Shown here piece by piece: positions 54,389-64,000 of a stretch of 64,000 bases of DNA. The notes beneath the pieces were generated by a model. That model saw only the letters and a list, made by a program, of their open reading frames with translations. It ran no database searches and was not told where the DNA came from. Location: NCBI RefSeq assembly GCF_002933465.1, contig NZ_PSZE01000003.1, positions 334,040 through 398,039 of the forward strand, read 5' to 3'. Each line of letters begins with the position of its first letter. Position 1 is the stretch's first letter. The position numbers and the translations under genes are program-made. Source of the stretch: Nocardia nova. GTDB lineage: Bacteria > Actinomycetota > Actinomycetes > Mycobacteriales > Mycobacteriaceae.

Positions 54389-54770
54389 CCGGCCGTGACG
54401 CCACTCGCGGGAACCCTTGCGGCAGGGCGTGTTCGGGTAGCCTCGCCGGGCCGGAGGTTGCCCGAGAGAACGCTCCCGTACCAGTAGTCGCCGAGCGGTC
54501 CGCGAGGTCGCCGGGTCCGGCTGCGCACGGCCACCGCGGACGAATCGGGTAGTCGACTACTCGTGTCGCGGGTCGGCGCGGATCGTACGTTTGTCTCGAC
54601 CGCGTCGACGAGGGGTGGCGCGGTCGGAAACTTCGCGACGGATGCGACGTGCGGCCGATTGGTGTGCGGCCGACCGCGTAGGGGGCGGGCGCGCCGTCGC
54701 GAAGAGGGCCGCCCGGTTCCTGTTCGCCGGCGAATCGAACGGGGATCGGGCGTGCCCGCCGAAACGCGCG
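54389..54770. other. 382-base convergent intergenic region
   Basis: It lies between the ends of the FUSC and M50 genes. I find no credible gene: frames crossing it have no ribosome site or family features. Some short inverted repeats are present, for instance GTTCG/CGAAC around 54721-54740, but none is a convincing terminator. No tRNA or riboswitch pattern was recognised. Confidence 0.5.
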
Positions 54771-55553
54771 TCAGGTCCAGAAACGGGTCAGATAGCTGCC
54801 GATGGCCGCCCAGTCCGACGGCACGCCGGATAGTTCGAACACCCAGTAGACGGCATCGAAGAACACGCGATTGAGCTCCGGCACCCACAGAATCGCGAGC
54901 AACAGCAGCAGCCCGAACGGCTTCACCTGATCCAGCGACCGCCGGGTCTGATAACTCAGCGACGGCTCCACGATCGCGTAGCCGTCGGTTCCCGGAATCG
55001 GCAGCAGATTCAGAATCGTCGCGGTGATCTGTAGAAATGCCAGGAAACTCAGGCCGAACCAGAAGGCGGCGTGGTCATGGGTGGAGCCGGCGAATCGGAC
55101 GATCACCAGCAGCACCACCGCGCAGAACGCATTGACCGCCGGACCGGCCGCGCTGATCGCACGCTGGGTGCGCGTGGAGAAGTTCTGGGTATTCAGATAG
55201 ACCGCGCCACCGGGCAGTGCGAATCCGCCCAGGGCGATGAAGAAGATCGGCAGCGCGATCGACAGCAGGGGATGGCTGTATTTCACCGGATTCAGCGTCA
55301 GGTAACCGCGCATCTGCACTTCGCGGTCCCCGGCTCGATACGCCGTGTAGGCGTGGCCGAATTCGTGCAGGCACACGCTGAGAATCCAGCCCGCGACCAC
55401 GAAGACGAACACTCCGGCCTTGGCCCGGGTGGACAGCGGATCGGCATCCCAGGCCAGCGCCCCGCCCACAGCGGTGATCACCACGATCAGCAGAAAGATC
55501 GGACTCGGGCTGATCCCTCGGCGGTACTCCCGGGCCCCTACGTGGTTACGCAC
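54771..55553 (-). CDS. Site-2 protease-type M50 zinc metallopeptidase (Rv0359-like)
   Basis: A 260-residue polytopic membrane protease. The zinc motif HEFGH is at residues 63-67 within membrane segment two (ILSVCLHEFGHAYTAYRAGD), and the third ligand Asp is in the NLLPIPGTDGYAIVEPSL segment. Five to six membrane helices. There is no PDZ domain, so it belongs to the short M50 group. GTG 55553 is the start (MRNHVGAREYRRG). It precedes no obvious partner; the gene for a 219-residue protein lies upstream on the same strand. Confidence 0.88.
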   Translation of the reverse strand: MRNHVGAREYRRGISPSPIFLLIVVITAVGGALAWDADPLSTRAKAGVFVFVVAGWILSVCLHEFGHAYTAYRAGDREVQMRGYLTLNPVKYSHPLLSIALPIFFIALGGFALPGGAVYLNTQNFSTRTQRAISAAGPAVNAFCAVVLLVIVRFAGSTHDHAAFWFGLSFLAFLQITATILNLLPIPGTDGYAIVEPSLSYQTRRSLDQVKPFGLLLLLAILWVPELNRVFFDAVYWVFELSGVPSDWAAIGSYLTRFWT

Positions 55554-55613
55554 GCTGCCGCCTCCGGGGCCGTCGTACGTACCGCTCCACCCGCCGAGCC
55601 GGAAAGGGGTAAG

Positions 55614-56273
55614 TCATCGCACCAGCAGCCAGGGCTCGTGATGACAGTAGAAACTCGACCGCGGCACCGTCCGATCGGCGGCGATGCCGTCGCGAGTCAC
55701 CAGGGCCCCCGGTGACCCCAGCTGTACAGCGCGCCCGGCCACCCAGCGCTTCTTACCCCAGCCGCGCTGCACCGTGGCGCGTAGGCCCGGCATCTCGAGG
55801 GTCGGTGAAACATGCAGCGCCGCAACCTTTCCGGTGAACAACCGGACTTCGTCGACGTAGGCCTCGCCCTCGAGTTTGCCGCCGTCGCGGCCGGTGATCG
55901 TGGCCCGGCCGACCAGCACGGTGCCGGTCTCGTCGCGGATCAGCGGGGTCGGCTCGGCGCGGCCCTCCAGCGCGCGTTTGGCGGCGTGCGAGCCCGTCCC
56001 GGTCTGATATGCCCGGGAACCGTAGGTGCGATCCACCGGCACGTAGCCGATTTCGACAGCCAGCCGTTCGGTGCGCAGCAGATGAGTGAGAACCGCGGCC
56101 AGACCGGCATCCTCACCCAGCACGATCAGCCGCGGCTGGTTGTCGGCAGCCAGCACCGGAAGCAGTTCGTCCAGTTCGGCGGTGTCGGGAATCGCCGTGG
56201 TCTGGGTGGTGGGCAGCGACGCGAGCGCGATGGGCACGGGAGCGCCGTTGCAGCGGAGAACATGAGTACTCAA
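55614..56273 (-). CDS. Conserved protein (Rv0358-like)
   Basis: A 219-residue protein. The front half has an alpha/beta look (LPVLAADNQPRLIVLGEDAG, TERLAVEIGYVPVDRTYGSR). The rear half carries RDETGTVLVGRATITGRDGG, VDEVRLFTGKVAALHVSPTL and AGRAVQLGSPGALVTRDGIA, similar to the regulatory region of diacylglycerol-kinase-like proteins. TTG 56273 (LSTHVLRCNGAPVP) has GGAGGG ten bases upstream; the frame extends to 56444 with no support. By position and length it matches Rv0358 between purA and the M50 gene. Function unknown. Confidence 0.72.
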   Translation of the reverse strand: MSTHVLRCNGAPVPIALASLPTTQTTAIPDTAELDELLPVLAADNQPRLIVLGEDAGLAAVLTHLLRTERLAVEIGYVPVDRTYGSRAYQTGTGSHAAKRALEGRAEPTPLIRDETGTVLVGRATITGRDGGKLEGEAYVDEVRLFTGKVAALHVSPTLEMPGLRATVQRGWGKKRWVAGRAVQLGSPGALVTRDGIAADRTVPRSSFYCHHEPWLLVR

Positions 56274-56444
56274 CTGCCGAACACCCTCCTCGGACCTGCC
56301 AACGCCATCGCCCTCGCTGCCTACCGGGCGCACCCCTGCCGGGACGCCTCCGCAGGCCACTGTAATCGGCTCGGGCGGTCGGCGCGCTCTCCGCTGCGCC
56401 ACGCGGGGGAGGAGGTGGCTGGTTACGGCACGAATTGTGTCCAC

Positions 56445-56450
56445 TAGACT
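56445..56450 (+). promoter_or_regulatory. -10 box for purA
   Basis: TAGACT about 123 bases before ATG 56573. A transcript from here would have a leader of about 115 bases. No riboswitch structure was recognised in the leader. Most of the 299-base space 56274-56572 is this divergent promoter region. Confidence 0.4.
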
Positions 56451-56563
56451 ATCCCTCCGGCCACCGCCACTTGGCGCGAGCGACGGGCCTCGGGAGCGCC
56501 GTCATCGGGCTCTGCAACGGCAGGTAGCTGCAGCGTCGCCGATGCTGCGTGTCGAAACCGTAG

Positions 56564-59357
<2,794 letters not shown>

Positions 59358-59362
59358 AGAGG

Positions 59363-59380
59363 CCAGTATCCGGATAGTGG
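59363..59380. promoter_or_regulatory. 18-bp palindrome, probable MocR operator
   Basis: CCAGTATCCGGATAGTGG is an inverted repeat of the form CCA-N-TATCCGGATA-N-TGG, perfect except for the two N positions. It starts five bases upstream of the MocR start codon and lies between divergent genes, the expected place for autoregulation. Confidence 0.7.
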
Positions 59381-59419
59381 CTATTTTATTCAAGTCCAGA
59401 TGCGGGCAGGGTGGACCTC

Positions 59420-59668
59420 ATGTTCTCCGGTCTCGCCGCTCTGCTGGTCGTCGCGGTCGTTCTCGTGGCCCTCTATGGTTATGCCACCGGACCCGGCCGC
59501 CGGGTCGTTGCACTCTTCGATCGGTATCGCCCGCATGCGCCGATGGCGGATTGGTCGCTGGGAGCGGCGGATCGCCCCGGTCGGACCCGGGATCTCGCGA
59601 TCGTGCGCGACCGCCAGGCCTGTGGGGCACGGGATCGGTCGGCGCCGGGACCGACTGCGGCTCCCTGA
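59420..59668 (+). CDS. Small single-pass membrane protein
   Basis: An 82-residue frame beginning MFSGLAALLVVAVVLVALYG, one clear membrane helix, then YATGPGRRVVALFDRYRPHA and a hydrophilic end. GTG 59411 adds three residues. It is divergent from the MocR gene and shares the palindrome region. No family recognised; the C-terminal 40 residues are composition-biased and could be non-coding. Confidence 0.4.
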   Translation: MFSGLAALLVVAVVLVALYGYATGPGRRVVALFDRYRPHAPMADWSLGAADRPGRTRDLAIVRDRQACGARDRSAPGPTAAP

Positions 59669-59751
59669 CCTTCGGCGACGCATCAGTCCAGTCGGGTGGT
59701 ACTGGACTGCGGCCGCCGGGAATGTCGGACCCTCGGTGCACACTGTGGGGT

Positions 59752-60396
59752 ATGTCTGCGGGCAAGTTGTCCTCGGTCGAGGTGACCGAATTCGATACCG
59801 TCATCGGCCGTTGCGCCATGGGATGGACCGATGACGGCGTTGTGCGGTTCCAACTGCCCGAAGTCGTCGGCGTGCGCGCCCCGCGCCCGGCCGGATCTCC
59901 GGAGCGTGTCGAAGCCGCGCCGCCCGCCGACTCCCCGGACGCTTCCGCCCTTGTGTCCGGCATGCTGCGCCGCGGAATGGACGGGCTCGCGGTCGCGAGG
60001 GTTCGCACCGTCGAGCCGTCCGGTGCGATCGCCGAGGCGATCCGGGCCATCCGTGCGCATCTGACCGGGGAACTCGACGATCTACGGTGGATTCCGGTGG
60101 ACTACCGCACGCAACCGGAATTCCCTCGCGCGGTCTACGACATCACTCGCACCATCGCCCCGGGCCACACCCTCACCTACGGCGAGGTCGCCGCCCGGGC
60201 CGGAGCGCCCGGCGCGGCCCAGGCCGTCGGACAAGCCTTGGGCCGCAATCCCGTTCCGCTGATCGTGCCCTGCCATCGCGTACTGGCGGCCGATCACGGA
60301 CTGCACGGTTTCTCCGCGCCCGGCGGCATCGCGACCAAGGCCCGCCTGCTCGAAATCGAACGTACCTCGGGATTCGGCGAACCGACCCTGTTCTAG
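59752..60396 (+). CDS. Methylated-DNA--cysteine S-methyltransferase-like protein (Ogt/MGMT)
   Basis: A 214-residue protein. The C-terminal DNA-binding and active-site domain is complete: FPRAVYDITRTIAPGHTLTY, GEVAARAGAPGAAQAVGQAL, GRNPVPLIVPCHRVLAAD with the acceptor Cys174 in PCHRV. The N-terminal 80 residues are atypical, with a Pro/Ala-rich insert (RAPRPAGSPERVEAAPPADS). It removes alkyl groups from O6-guanine, using each molecule once. ATG 59752 is seven bases after CACACT, so probably leaderless. Confidence 0.88.
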   Translation: MSAGKLSSVEVTEFDTVIGRCAMGWTDDGVVRFQLPEVVGVRAPRPAGSPERVEAAPPADSPDASALVSGMLRRGMDGLAVARVRTVEPSGAIAEAIRAIRAHLTGELDDLRWIPVDYRTQPEFPRAVYDITRTIAPGHTLTYGEVAARAGAPGAAQAVGQALGRNPVPLIVPCHRVLAADHGLHGFSAPGGIATKARLLEIERTSGFGEPTLF

Positions 60397-60442
60397 GTGC
60401 CGGTGAACTGGTTCGGCGACCGCACCGAGTCGCCGGCGGCTG

Positions 60443-60850
60443 CTACTTGTGTTCGGGATTCGGGTTGATCGCGCCTTGGACGCCGTCGTTGGCGCGGTTG
60501 ACGCCGTCGACCACCGCATCGGGCACGGCATCCGGCACCGGCGCGGTGAAGCCGCCCACGCGCACTTCGCGAGGAGCGGGCGGTTCGCTCGGCTTCGGTT
60601 CCGGCTTCGGCGCGGCACGGGGCGCGGACTGTGGAGCCGGTACGTGTTGCGGTGAGGCGGAACGCAATTCGACAGGCTCGTCGGAAGGAGCCGGAGCATC
60701 GGGGGTGGTGACACCGGGCTGAACCGGACCGGTCGCCGCGGCCGTACCGGCGAAACCGAGGGCCACCGCGAGCGGCACCGCCGCCATCGCGACCCGAATA
60801 CCCGTCCTCAGATACCGATTTCGACGGATCACGCCGAGCACCACCCTCAT
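60443..60850 (-). CDS. Secreted Pro/Ala-rich protein
   Basis: A 135-residue protein. A basic start (MRVVLGVIRRNRYLRTGIRV) and a hydrophobic core (AMAAVPLAVALGFAGTAAA) form a Sec signal peptide with likely cleavage after TAAA. The mature part is Pro/Ala/Glu-rich (APKPEPKPSEPPAPREVRVG) and ends DGVNRANDGVQGAINPNPEH. No family recognised. Runs opposite to the Ogt gene, tail to tail, 46 bases apart. Confidence 0.7.
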   Translation of the reverse strand: MRVVLGVIRRNRYLRTGIRVAMAAVPLAVALGFAGTAAATGPVQPGVTTPDAPAPSDEPVELRSASPQHVPAPQSAPRAAPKPEPKPSEPPAPREVRVGGFTAPVPDAVPDAVVDGVNRANDGVQGAINPNPEHK

Positions 60851-61004
60851 CAGCAGCCTGCCTGTGTGGCGACCACGGCCGCCGCCAGCATCGTAATCGA
60901 CAGGCGGCGGCGACGCAGTGTCGAATTCCGCACAGCGACGGCCTCCTACCGTGGTCGGACACGCGGCGTATCCCGACGAACGATGTGTTCCCGGATCAGG
61001 CGCC

Positions 61005-61010
61005 TACCGT
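61005..61010 (+). promoter_or_regulatory. -10 box for leaderless small gene
   Basis: TACCGT, seven bases before ATG 61018, the usual leaderless spacing. Confidence 0.5.
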
Positions 61011-61017
61011 AGATGTC

Positions 61018-61176
61018 ATGACCAGGGGGGGAGTACCGGGCGAGACAGCATCGGGCGCGGTCCTGCTCGACGACGACGATGCGCGGGCGCGTCTGCGTAA
61101 GCTGAACCGCGTCAACAGTTCGGTCGTGCGCGCCGTCGGCTCGAACCTGCTGACGATTCGCATCGACCTGGAGTGA
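61018..61176 (+). CDS. Small conserved-looking protein (52 residues)
   Basis: A 52-residue frame: MTRGGVPGETASGAVLLDDD, then DARARLRKLNRVNSSVVRAV and GSNLLTIRIDLE. It is hydrophilic with a helical middle and a beta-like end. It is too short for family assignment, but the -10 box seven bases before the ATG supports transcription from the start codon. A frame start at 60985 is not supported. Confidence 0.55.
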   Translation: MTRGGVPGETASGAVLLDDDDARARLRKLNRVNSSVVRAVGSNLLTIRIDLE

Positions 61177-61200
61177 CCCGGACCGGCCGGGGCGAACAGT

Positions 61201-63813
61201 TCAGCGCTGTTTGCCTCGCGGTGGCTCGCCGCGCATCAGATCGGCGAGCGCCTCACGATCGGTGACATCGAGCTTCATGCAGGCCCGATAGAGATGTCCC
61301 TCGACGGTCCGCACCGACACCGTCAGCCGATCCGCGATCTGCCGATTGCTGAGTCCGGCCGCGACCAGATTGGCGATCTCGCGTTCGCGCGCGGTGAGCG
61401 GAAGTGGTTGTGCCGATTGCCGAAGCGCCGGTGTGCTCGCGCCGCCGCAGGTTGCGGCCAGGCGATTGGCTGTCGCGGCGGATTCGAGCAATCGACGCCG
61501 ATCGCCGTGCCGCTCGTGCACCGAGGCGGCCTGCGCGGCGGCGTCGGCGGCCGAGAGCAGGGCGCCCATCCGCTCGAATTCCGCTGCGGCATTGTCCAAT
61601 CCGGGGCCGTCCTGGGAGGCGACCGCCACCGCGTGGCGAGCTTGCACCTGCACCAGCGCACCGTCGATCTGCGCGGCGATATCGGCGAGCCGCCCGGCCA
61701 CGGTGCGGTCGCCGAAGCGGGCCGCGGTGTGCAAGGCCATGGCCTCGATCGCGTGCTGATGGGACCGGGCCGCGGCGTCGGCGGCGCCGATGGCCAGCCG
61801 CACGGCCGGGGCGACGGTGCCTTCGGCGGCGGCCTGCCACGCGCGCGCGATCTCGAGCTGCGGTTCGTAGACCGCGCTGTGCCGGCCACCGCGCAGCCGG
61901 GCCTCGGCGATCGTCTCGGCGGCCTCCGCGGCCCGGCCCAAAGCCGAGTAGGCTTCGGCGAGACGGATTCTCGCCGGGAACATCCACGCGGCGGCGCCCT
62001 CGGCGGTCAGCGCCGCGAGCGCCTGTTCGAGGTTCTCGACCCCCTCCGGGAAGTGCCCCTGTGCCACGTCGACGGTGCCCTGCAAAATCTTCGAGAGGCC
62101 CCAGGCCAGGTACTGTCCCGGCGCCGAATATCCGAAATAGCCGGAGGCACAGCGACGTGCGGCCTCCAGCTCACCGGTGAAGGTGAGCGCCAGCACTTCC
62201 GCGTGCGCGGACATGAAGCGCGTCGGCCCGTCGACCTGCTCCTCGACCTGATGGCCGCGCAGGGTGTATTCGCGCGCGGCCGCACTGCGGCCCATCAGCG
62301 CCAGCGCCAGACCGCCGCCGAACGATGCCCACCACACTGCCCAGGCCGGTGCGTCCGGTGTGGACATCACCGCCTCGGCGTCGGTGAAGGCCTCCTCCAA
62401 GCGGTTTTCGTTCACCTCGCACGCGGAAGCCAAGCCCTGCAACGTCAAGGCGATCTTCGGATGCCGGACCCGGCTGCGCACCAGGGACAGCACCTCGTCG
62501 GCGTGGTCGGCATCGCCCATGGCCCACAACAGATTCGAGACGCGGGTGCTGCCCCAGCGGGCCAACTGCACCTCGTTCAACTGATCGGGATCGAAACTGG
62601 CCAGGGTGCGTTCGGCCTCGATGCGATGCCCCTGCCACAGCAGTGCGCGCGCCAGCAGATCCGCGGACTCGACACCGCCTCGGCGCTCCACGGCCGCCCG
62701 CGCGAACCGTTCACCGAGGGGGATGTTCGCCAGCCCGATGGCATCGGCCGCGGCCGCCTCGAACAACTCCAGATCGGCGGATTTGTCACTGTCCAAAGCC
62801 AATTCGGCCAGTCGGATGCGATCGGAGGCGGATTTGATGGGCCGCTCCCGCAGCGACGAATACAGCCGGCCCCGGAGCCGGCGGGCCGAGGCGATTCCGA
62901 GCCGCCGCCGGATCACCTCGCCGAACAGCGGATGGTTGTAGCGAACCAGCAACTGGTGACCGTTCTCGACGATCCGGATCACGCCGCGAGTTTCGGCCTG
63001 TTCGACCGCATCCTCACCGGCCAGTTCGGCCAGCACGTCGAGATCGATGGGCTCGCAGAAGGTGAGCAGTTCCAGGACGCGCAGCACCGACTCCGGCAAC
63101 TGCTCGACGCGATCCTCCAGCAGTGCCGCCAGTTCCGAGGTCACCGCCGCCCGTCCGCGCAGCTGCCACACTCCGTTGACCTGTCGCAGTGTGCCCGCCT
63201 CCAGCGCGCCCTCCACGAGATGGCGCAGAAACAGGGCATTGCCGCCCGAGGACTCCCACATCAGATTGGCGGTGAACCCCTCCAACTGCCCACCGAGCAT
63301 GGATTCGACCAGTTCGACGCTCTGCGGTTCGGTGAACGGCCTGAGGTCGATCCGCAGCAGATGCCCGTCCTTCCACAGCGAGGTCACGGCGTCCGGCACC
63401 TGCACACCGCTGCGTACCGTGCAGACGATCCGCGCGGCCTTGTCGATGGCCAACTGCAGCAGCAATGTTGCCGAGAGCTGATCGAGCAGGTGGGCATCGT
63501 CGACGCCGATGATGGTGTCGCCGTCGGCCAGCAGCGCCTCCCGCGCGGCGGCCATGAACGTGACCGGATCGTGCGCGGTGTACACACCGACCATATGCGC
63601 GAACACGCCGAGCGGAATGCTGCGTGCGGACTCGGTGCCCGCCACCCAGCGCACATTCCCGCCCACCGCGGCCGTCGCCTGCCGCGCCAGGGTCGTCTTG
63701 CCCACCCCCGCGTCGCCGGTCAGGATCGCACCGACCAATTCGGTGCCGGTCAACGCGGCGCGAATCGACTCCAATTCGCTACCGCGCTCGATCATCGGCC
63801 AGTTCCGAGCCAT
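61201..63813 (-). CDS. Large LuxR-type ATPase regulator (LAL family)
   Basis: An 870-residue regulator with the same design as the one at 1497-4010 but clearly distinct in sequence. N-terminal AAA/STAND ATPase: Walker A LTGDAGVGKTTLARQA (residues 31-46), Walker B TIIGVDDAHLLDQL near residue 105, then the sensor region LGGQLEGFTANLMWESSGGN. A long helical middle is probably TPR-like. C-terminal LuxR helix-turn-helix (LTAREREIANLVAAGLSNRQ, VSVRTVEGHLYRA). ATG 63813 has TACAGT six bases upstream, so leaderless; the frame extends to 63930. Ligand and targets unknown. Confidence 0.88.
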   Translation of the reverse strand: MARNWPMIERGSELESIRAALTGTELVGAILTGDAGVGKTTLARQATAAVGGNVRWVAGTESARSIPLGVFAHMVGVYTAHDPVTFMAAAREALLADGDTIIGVDDAHLLDQLSATLLLQLAIDKAARIVCTVRSGVQVPDAVTSLWKDGHLLRIDLRPFTEPQSVELVESMLGGQLEGFTANLMWESSGGNALFLRHLVEGALEAGTLRQVNGVWQLRGRAAVTSELAALLEDRVEQLPESVLRVLELLTFCEPIDLDVLAELAGEDAVEQAETRGVIRIVENGHQLLVRYNHPLFGEVIRRRLGIASARRLRGRLYSSLRERPIKSASDRIRLAELALDSDKSADLELFEAAAADAIGLANIPLGERFARAAVERRGGVESADLLARALLWQGHRIEAERTLASFDPDQLNEVQLARWGSTRVSNLLWAMGDADHADEVLSLVRSRVRHPKIALTLQGLASACEVNENRLEEAFTDAEAVMSTPDAPAWAVWWASFGGGLALALMGRSAAAREYTLRGHQVEEQVDGPTRFMSAHAEVLALTFTGELEAARRCASGYFGYSAPGQYLAWGLSKILQGTVDVAQGHFPEGVENLEQALAALTAEGAAAWMFPARIRLAEAYSALGRAAEAAETIAEARLRGGRHSAVYEPQLEIARAWQAAAEGTVAPAVRLAIGAADAAARSHQHAIEAMALHTAARFGDRTVAGRLADIAAQIDGALVQVQARHAVAVASQDGPGLDNAAAEFERMGALLSAADAAAQAASVHERHGDRRRLLESAATANRLAATCGGASTPALRQSAQPLPLTAREREIANLVAAGLSNRQIADRLTVSVRTVEGHLYRACMKLDVTDREALADLMRGEPPRGKQR

Positions 63814-63819
63814 GAAATT

Positions 63820-63825
63820 ACTGTA
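63820..63825 (-). promoter_or_regulatory. -10 box for the LAL regulator
   Basis: TACAGT on the minus strand, six bases before ATG 63813. It supports the start over the longer frame to 63930. Confidence 0.5.
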
Positions 63826-63908
63826 GTGCCTTGGTGAATGTGCGCTGTATGAACGAACCGCGAACGGCCGCAGCCCTATCCAGCGCAAATGCCGGCGCGC
63901 CGGGAACG

Positions 63909-63935
63909 CCCCGGTGGCGGCGCTCGCCACCGGGG
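63909..63935 (-). terminator. Terminator hairpin at right edge
   Basis: CCCCGGTGGCG (63909-63919) pairs perfectly with CGCCACCGGGG (63925-63935) across a five-base loop. It follows the stop of the minus-strand gene at 63943 and separates it from the LAL regulator. Confidence 0.7.
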
Positions 63936-63942
63936 TGCCGGC

Positions 63943-64000
63943 TCAGTTCGCCCAGACCTCGTCGATGGGGGTGGCGGCCGAGGGCGGCGGGGTGGGGGTG
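63943..64000 (-). CDS. Partial CDS with Pro/Thr-rich C-terminus (cut by window edge)
   Basis: The minus strand from the window end reads TPTPPPSAATPIDEVWAN and a TGA at 63945-63943. A strong hairpin follows at the expected terminator position. The rest of the gene is outside the window, so only a Pro-rich tail can be described. Confidence 0.5.
   Translation of the reverse strand, partial: TPTPPPSAATPIDEVWAN

Noticed and set aside
54389..54770. Structured RNA in the convergent gap
   Set aside because: No known riboswitch or RNA consensus could be matched by eye, and short inverted repeats are expected at this GC content.

Overview
The window is chromosomal DNA of a high-GC, mycolic-acid actinobacterium, most like Nocardia or a close relative. 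GC content is high throughout, GTG and TTG starts are common, and several genes look leaderless, with a TANNNT -10 box 6-7 bases before the start codon. From memory of the M. tuberculosis map, the gene content and neighbourhoods follow the Rv0339c-Rv0385 interval (iniBAC, dnaK-grpE-dnaJ-hspR, purA, M50 peptidase, DUF3151, fba, DedA, GH76, SpoU, pyrE, clpB, flavohaemoglobin), but rearranged and with Nocardia-type additions. No alignment could be run, so family names rest on motifs read in the translations.

Left part (1-15637). A minus-strand operon encodes a large Hsp70-like protein with one membrane segment, a giant LuxR-type ATPase regulator (Rv0339c/IniR-like) and a second, shortened Hsp70-like membrane protein. 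It is divergent from an iniB-iniA-iniC operon: a very long Gly/Ala repeat protein and two dynamin-like GTPases. Repeated CCCCT-core sites lie between the operons. A zinc alcohol dehydrogenase and two tandem DUF1707 membrane proteins follow.

Chaperone region (15737-33079). dnaK-grpE-dnaJ-hspR is one overlapping operon preceded by a HAIR operator (the HspR site). A second HAIR lies before clpB, between clpB and a divergent flavohaemoglobin plus a stand-alone reductase. Another flavohaemoglobin follows hspR. Between these lies an accessory island (22460-28078): a DUF397/DUF5753 regulator pair with a frameshift in the regulator, a four-gene ESX-type module (small secreted-like protein, DUF3558 lipoprotein, PPE-like protein, EspG-like chaperone), and debris of what looks like a second secretion or toxin module.

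Middle (33115-47486). Envelope proteins with repetitive tails, an SDR, pyrE, a FabH-like synthase and a lysoplasmalogenase come first. A gene graveyard follows around a SpoU methyltransferase, with pieces of a Uma2 nuclease, a histidine kinase/response regulator pair, a UvrA-like ATPase and a WYL regulator. Then come a GH76 glycanase, two DedA proteins, class II aldolase and an EmbR-like SARP-FHA regulator.

Right part (47619-64000). A DUF4185 (GH183-type) secreted protein, a fused HadA-HadB dehydratase, an Rv0361-like membrane protein, DUF3151, a FUSC-type transporter, an M50 protease, purA, a MocR regulator with a palindromic operator, an O6-alkylguanine-DNA alkyltransferase-like protein and a second giant LuxR ATPase. 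Many genes concern the mycolate/arabinan envelope and protein or nitrosative stress. Both window edges cut through a gene.
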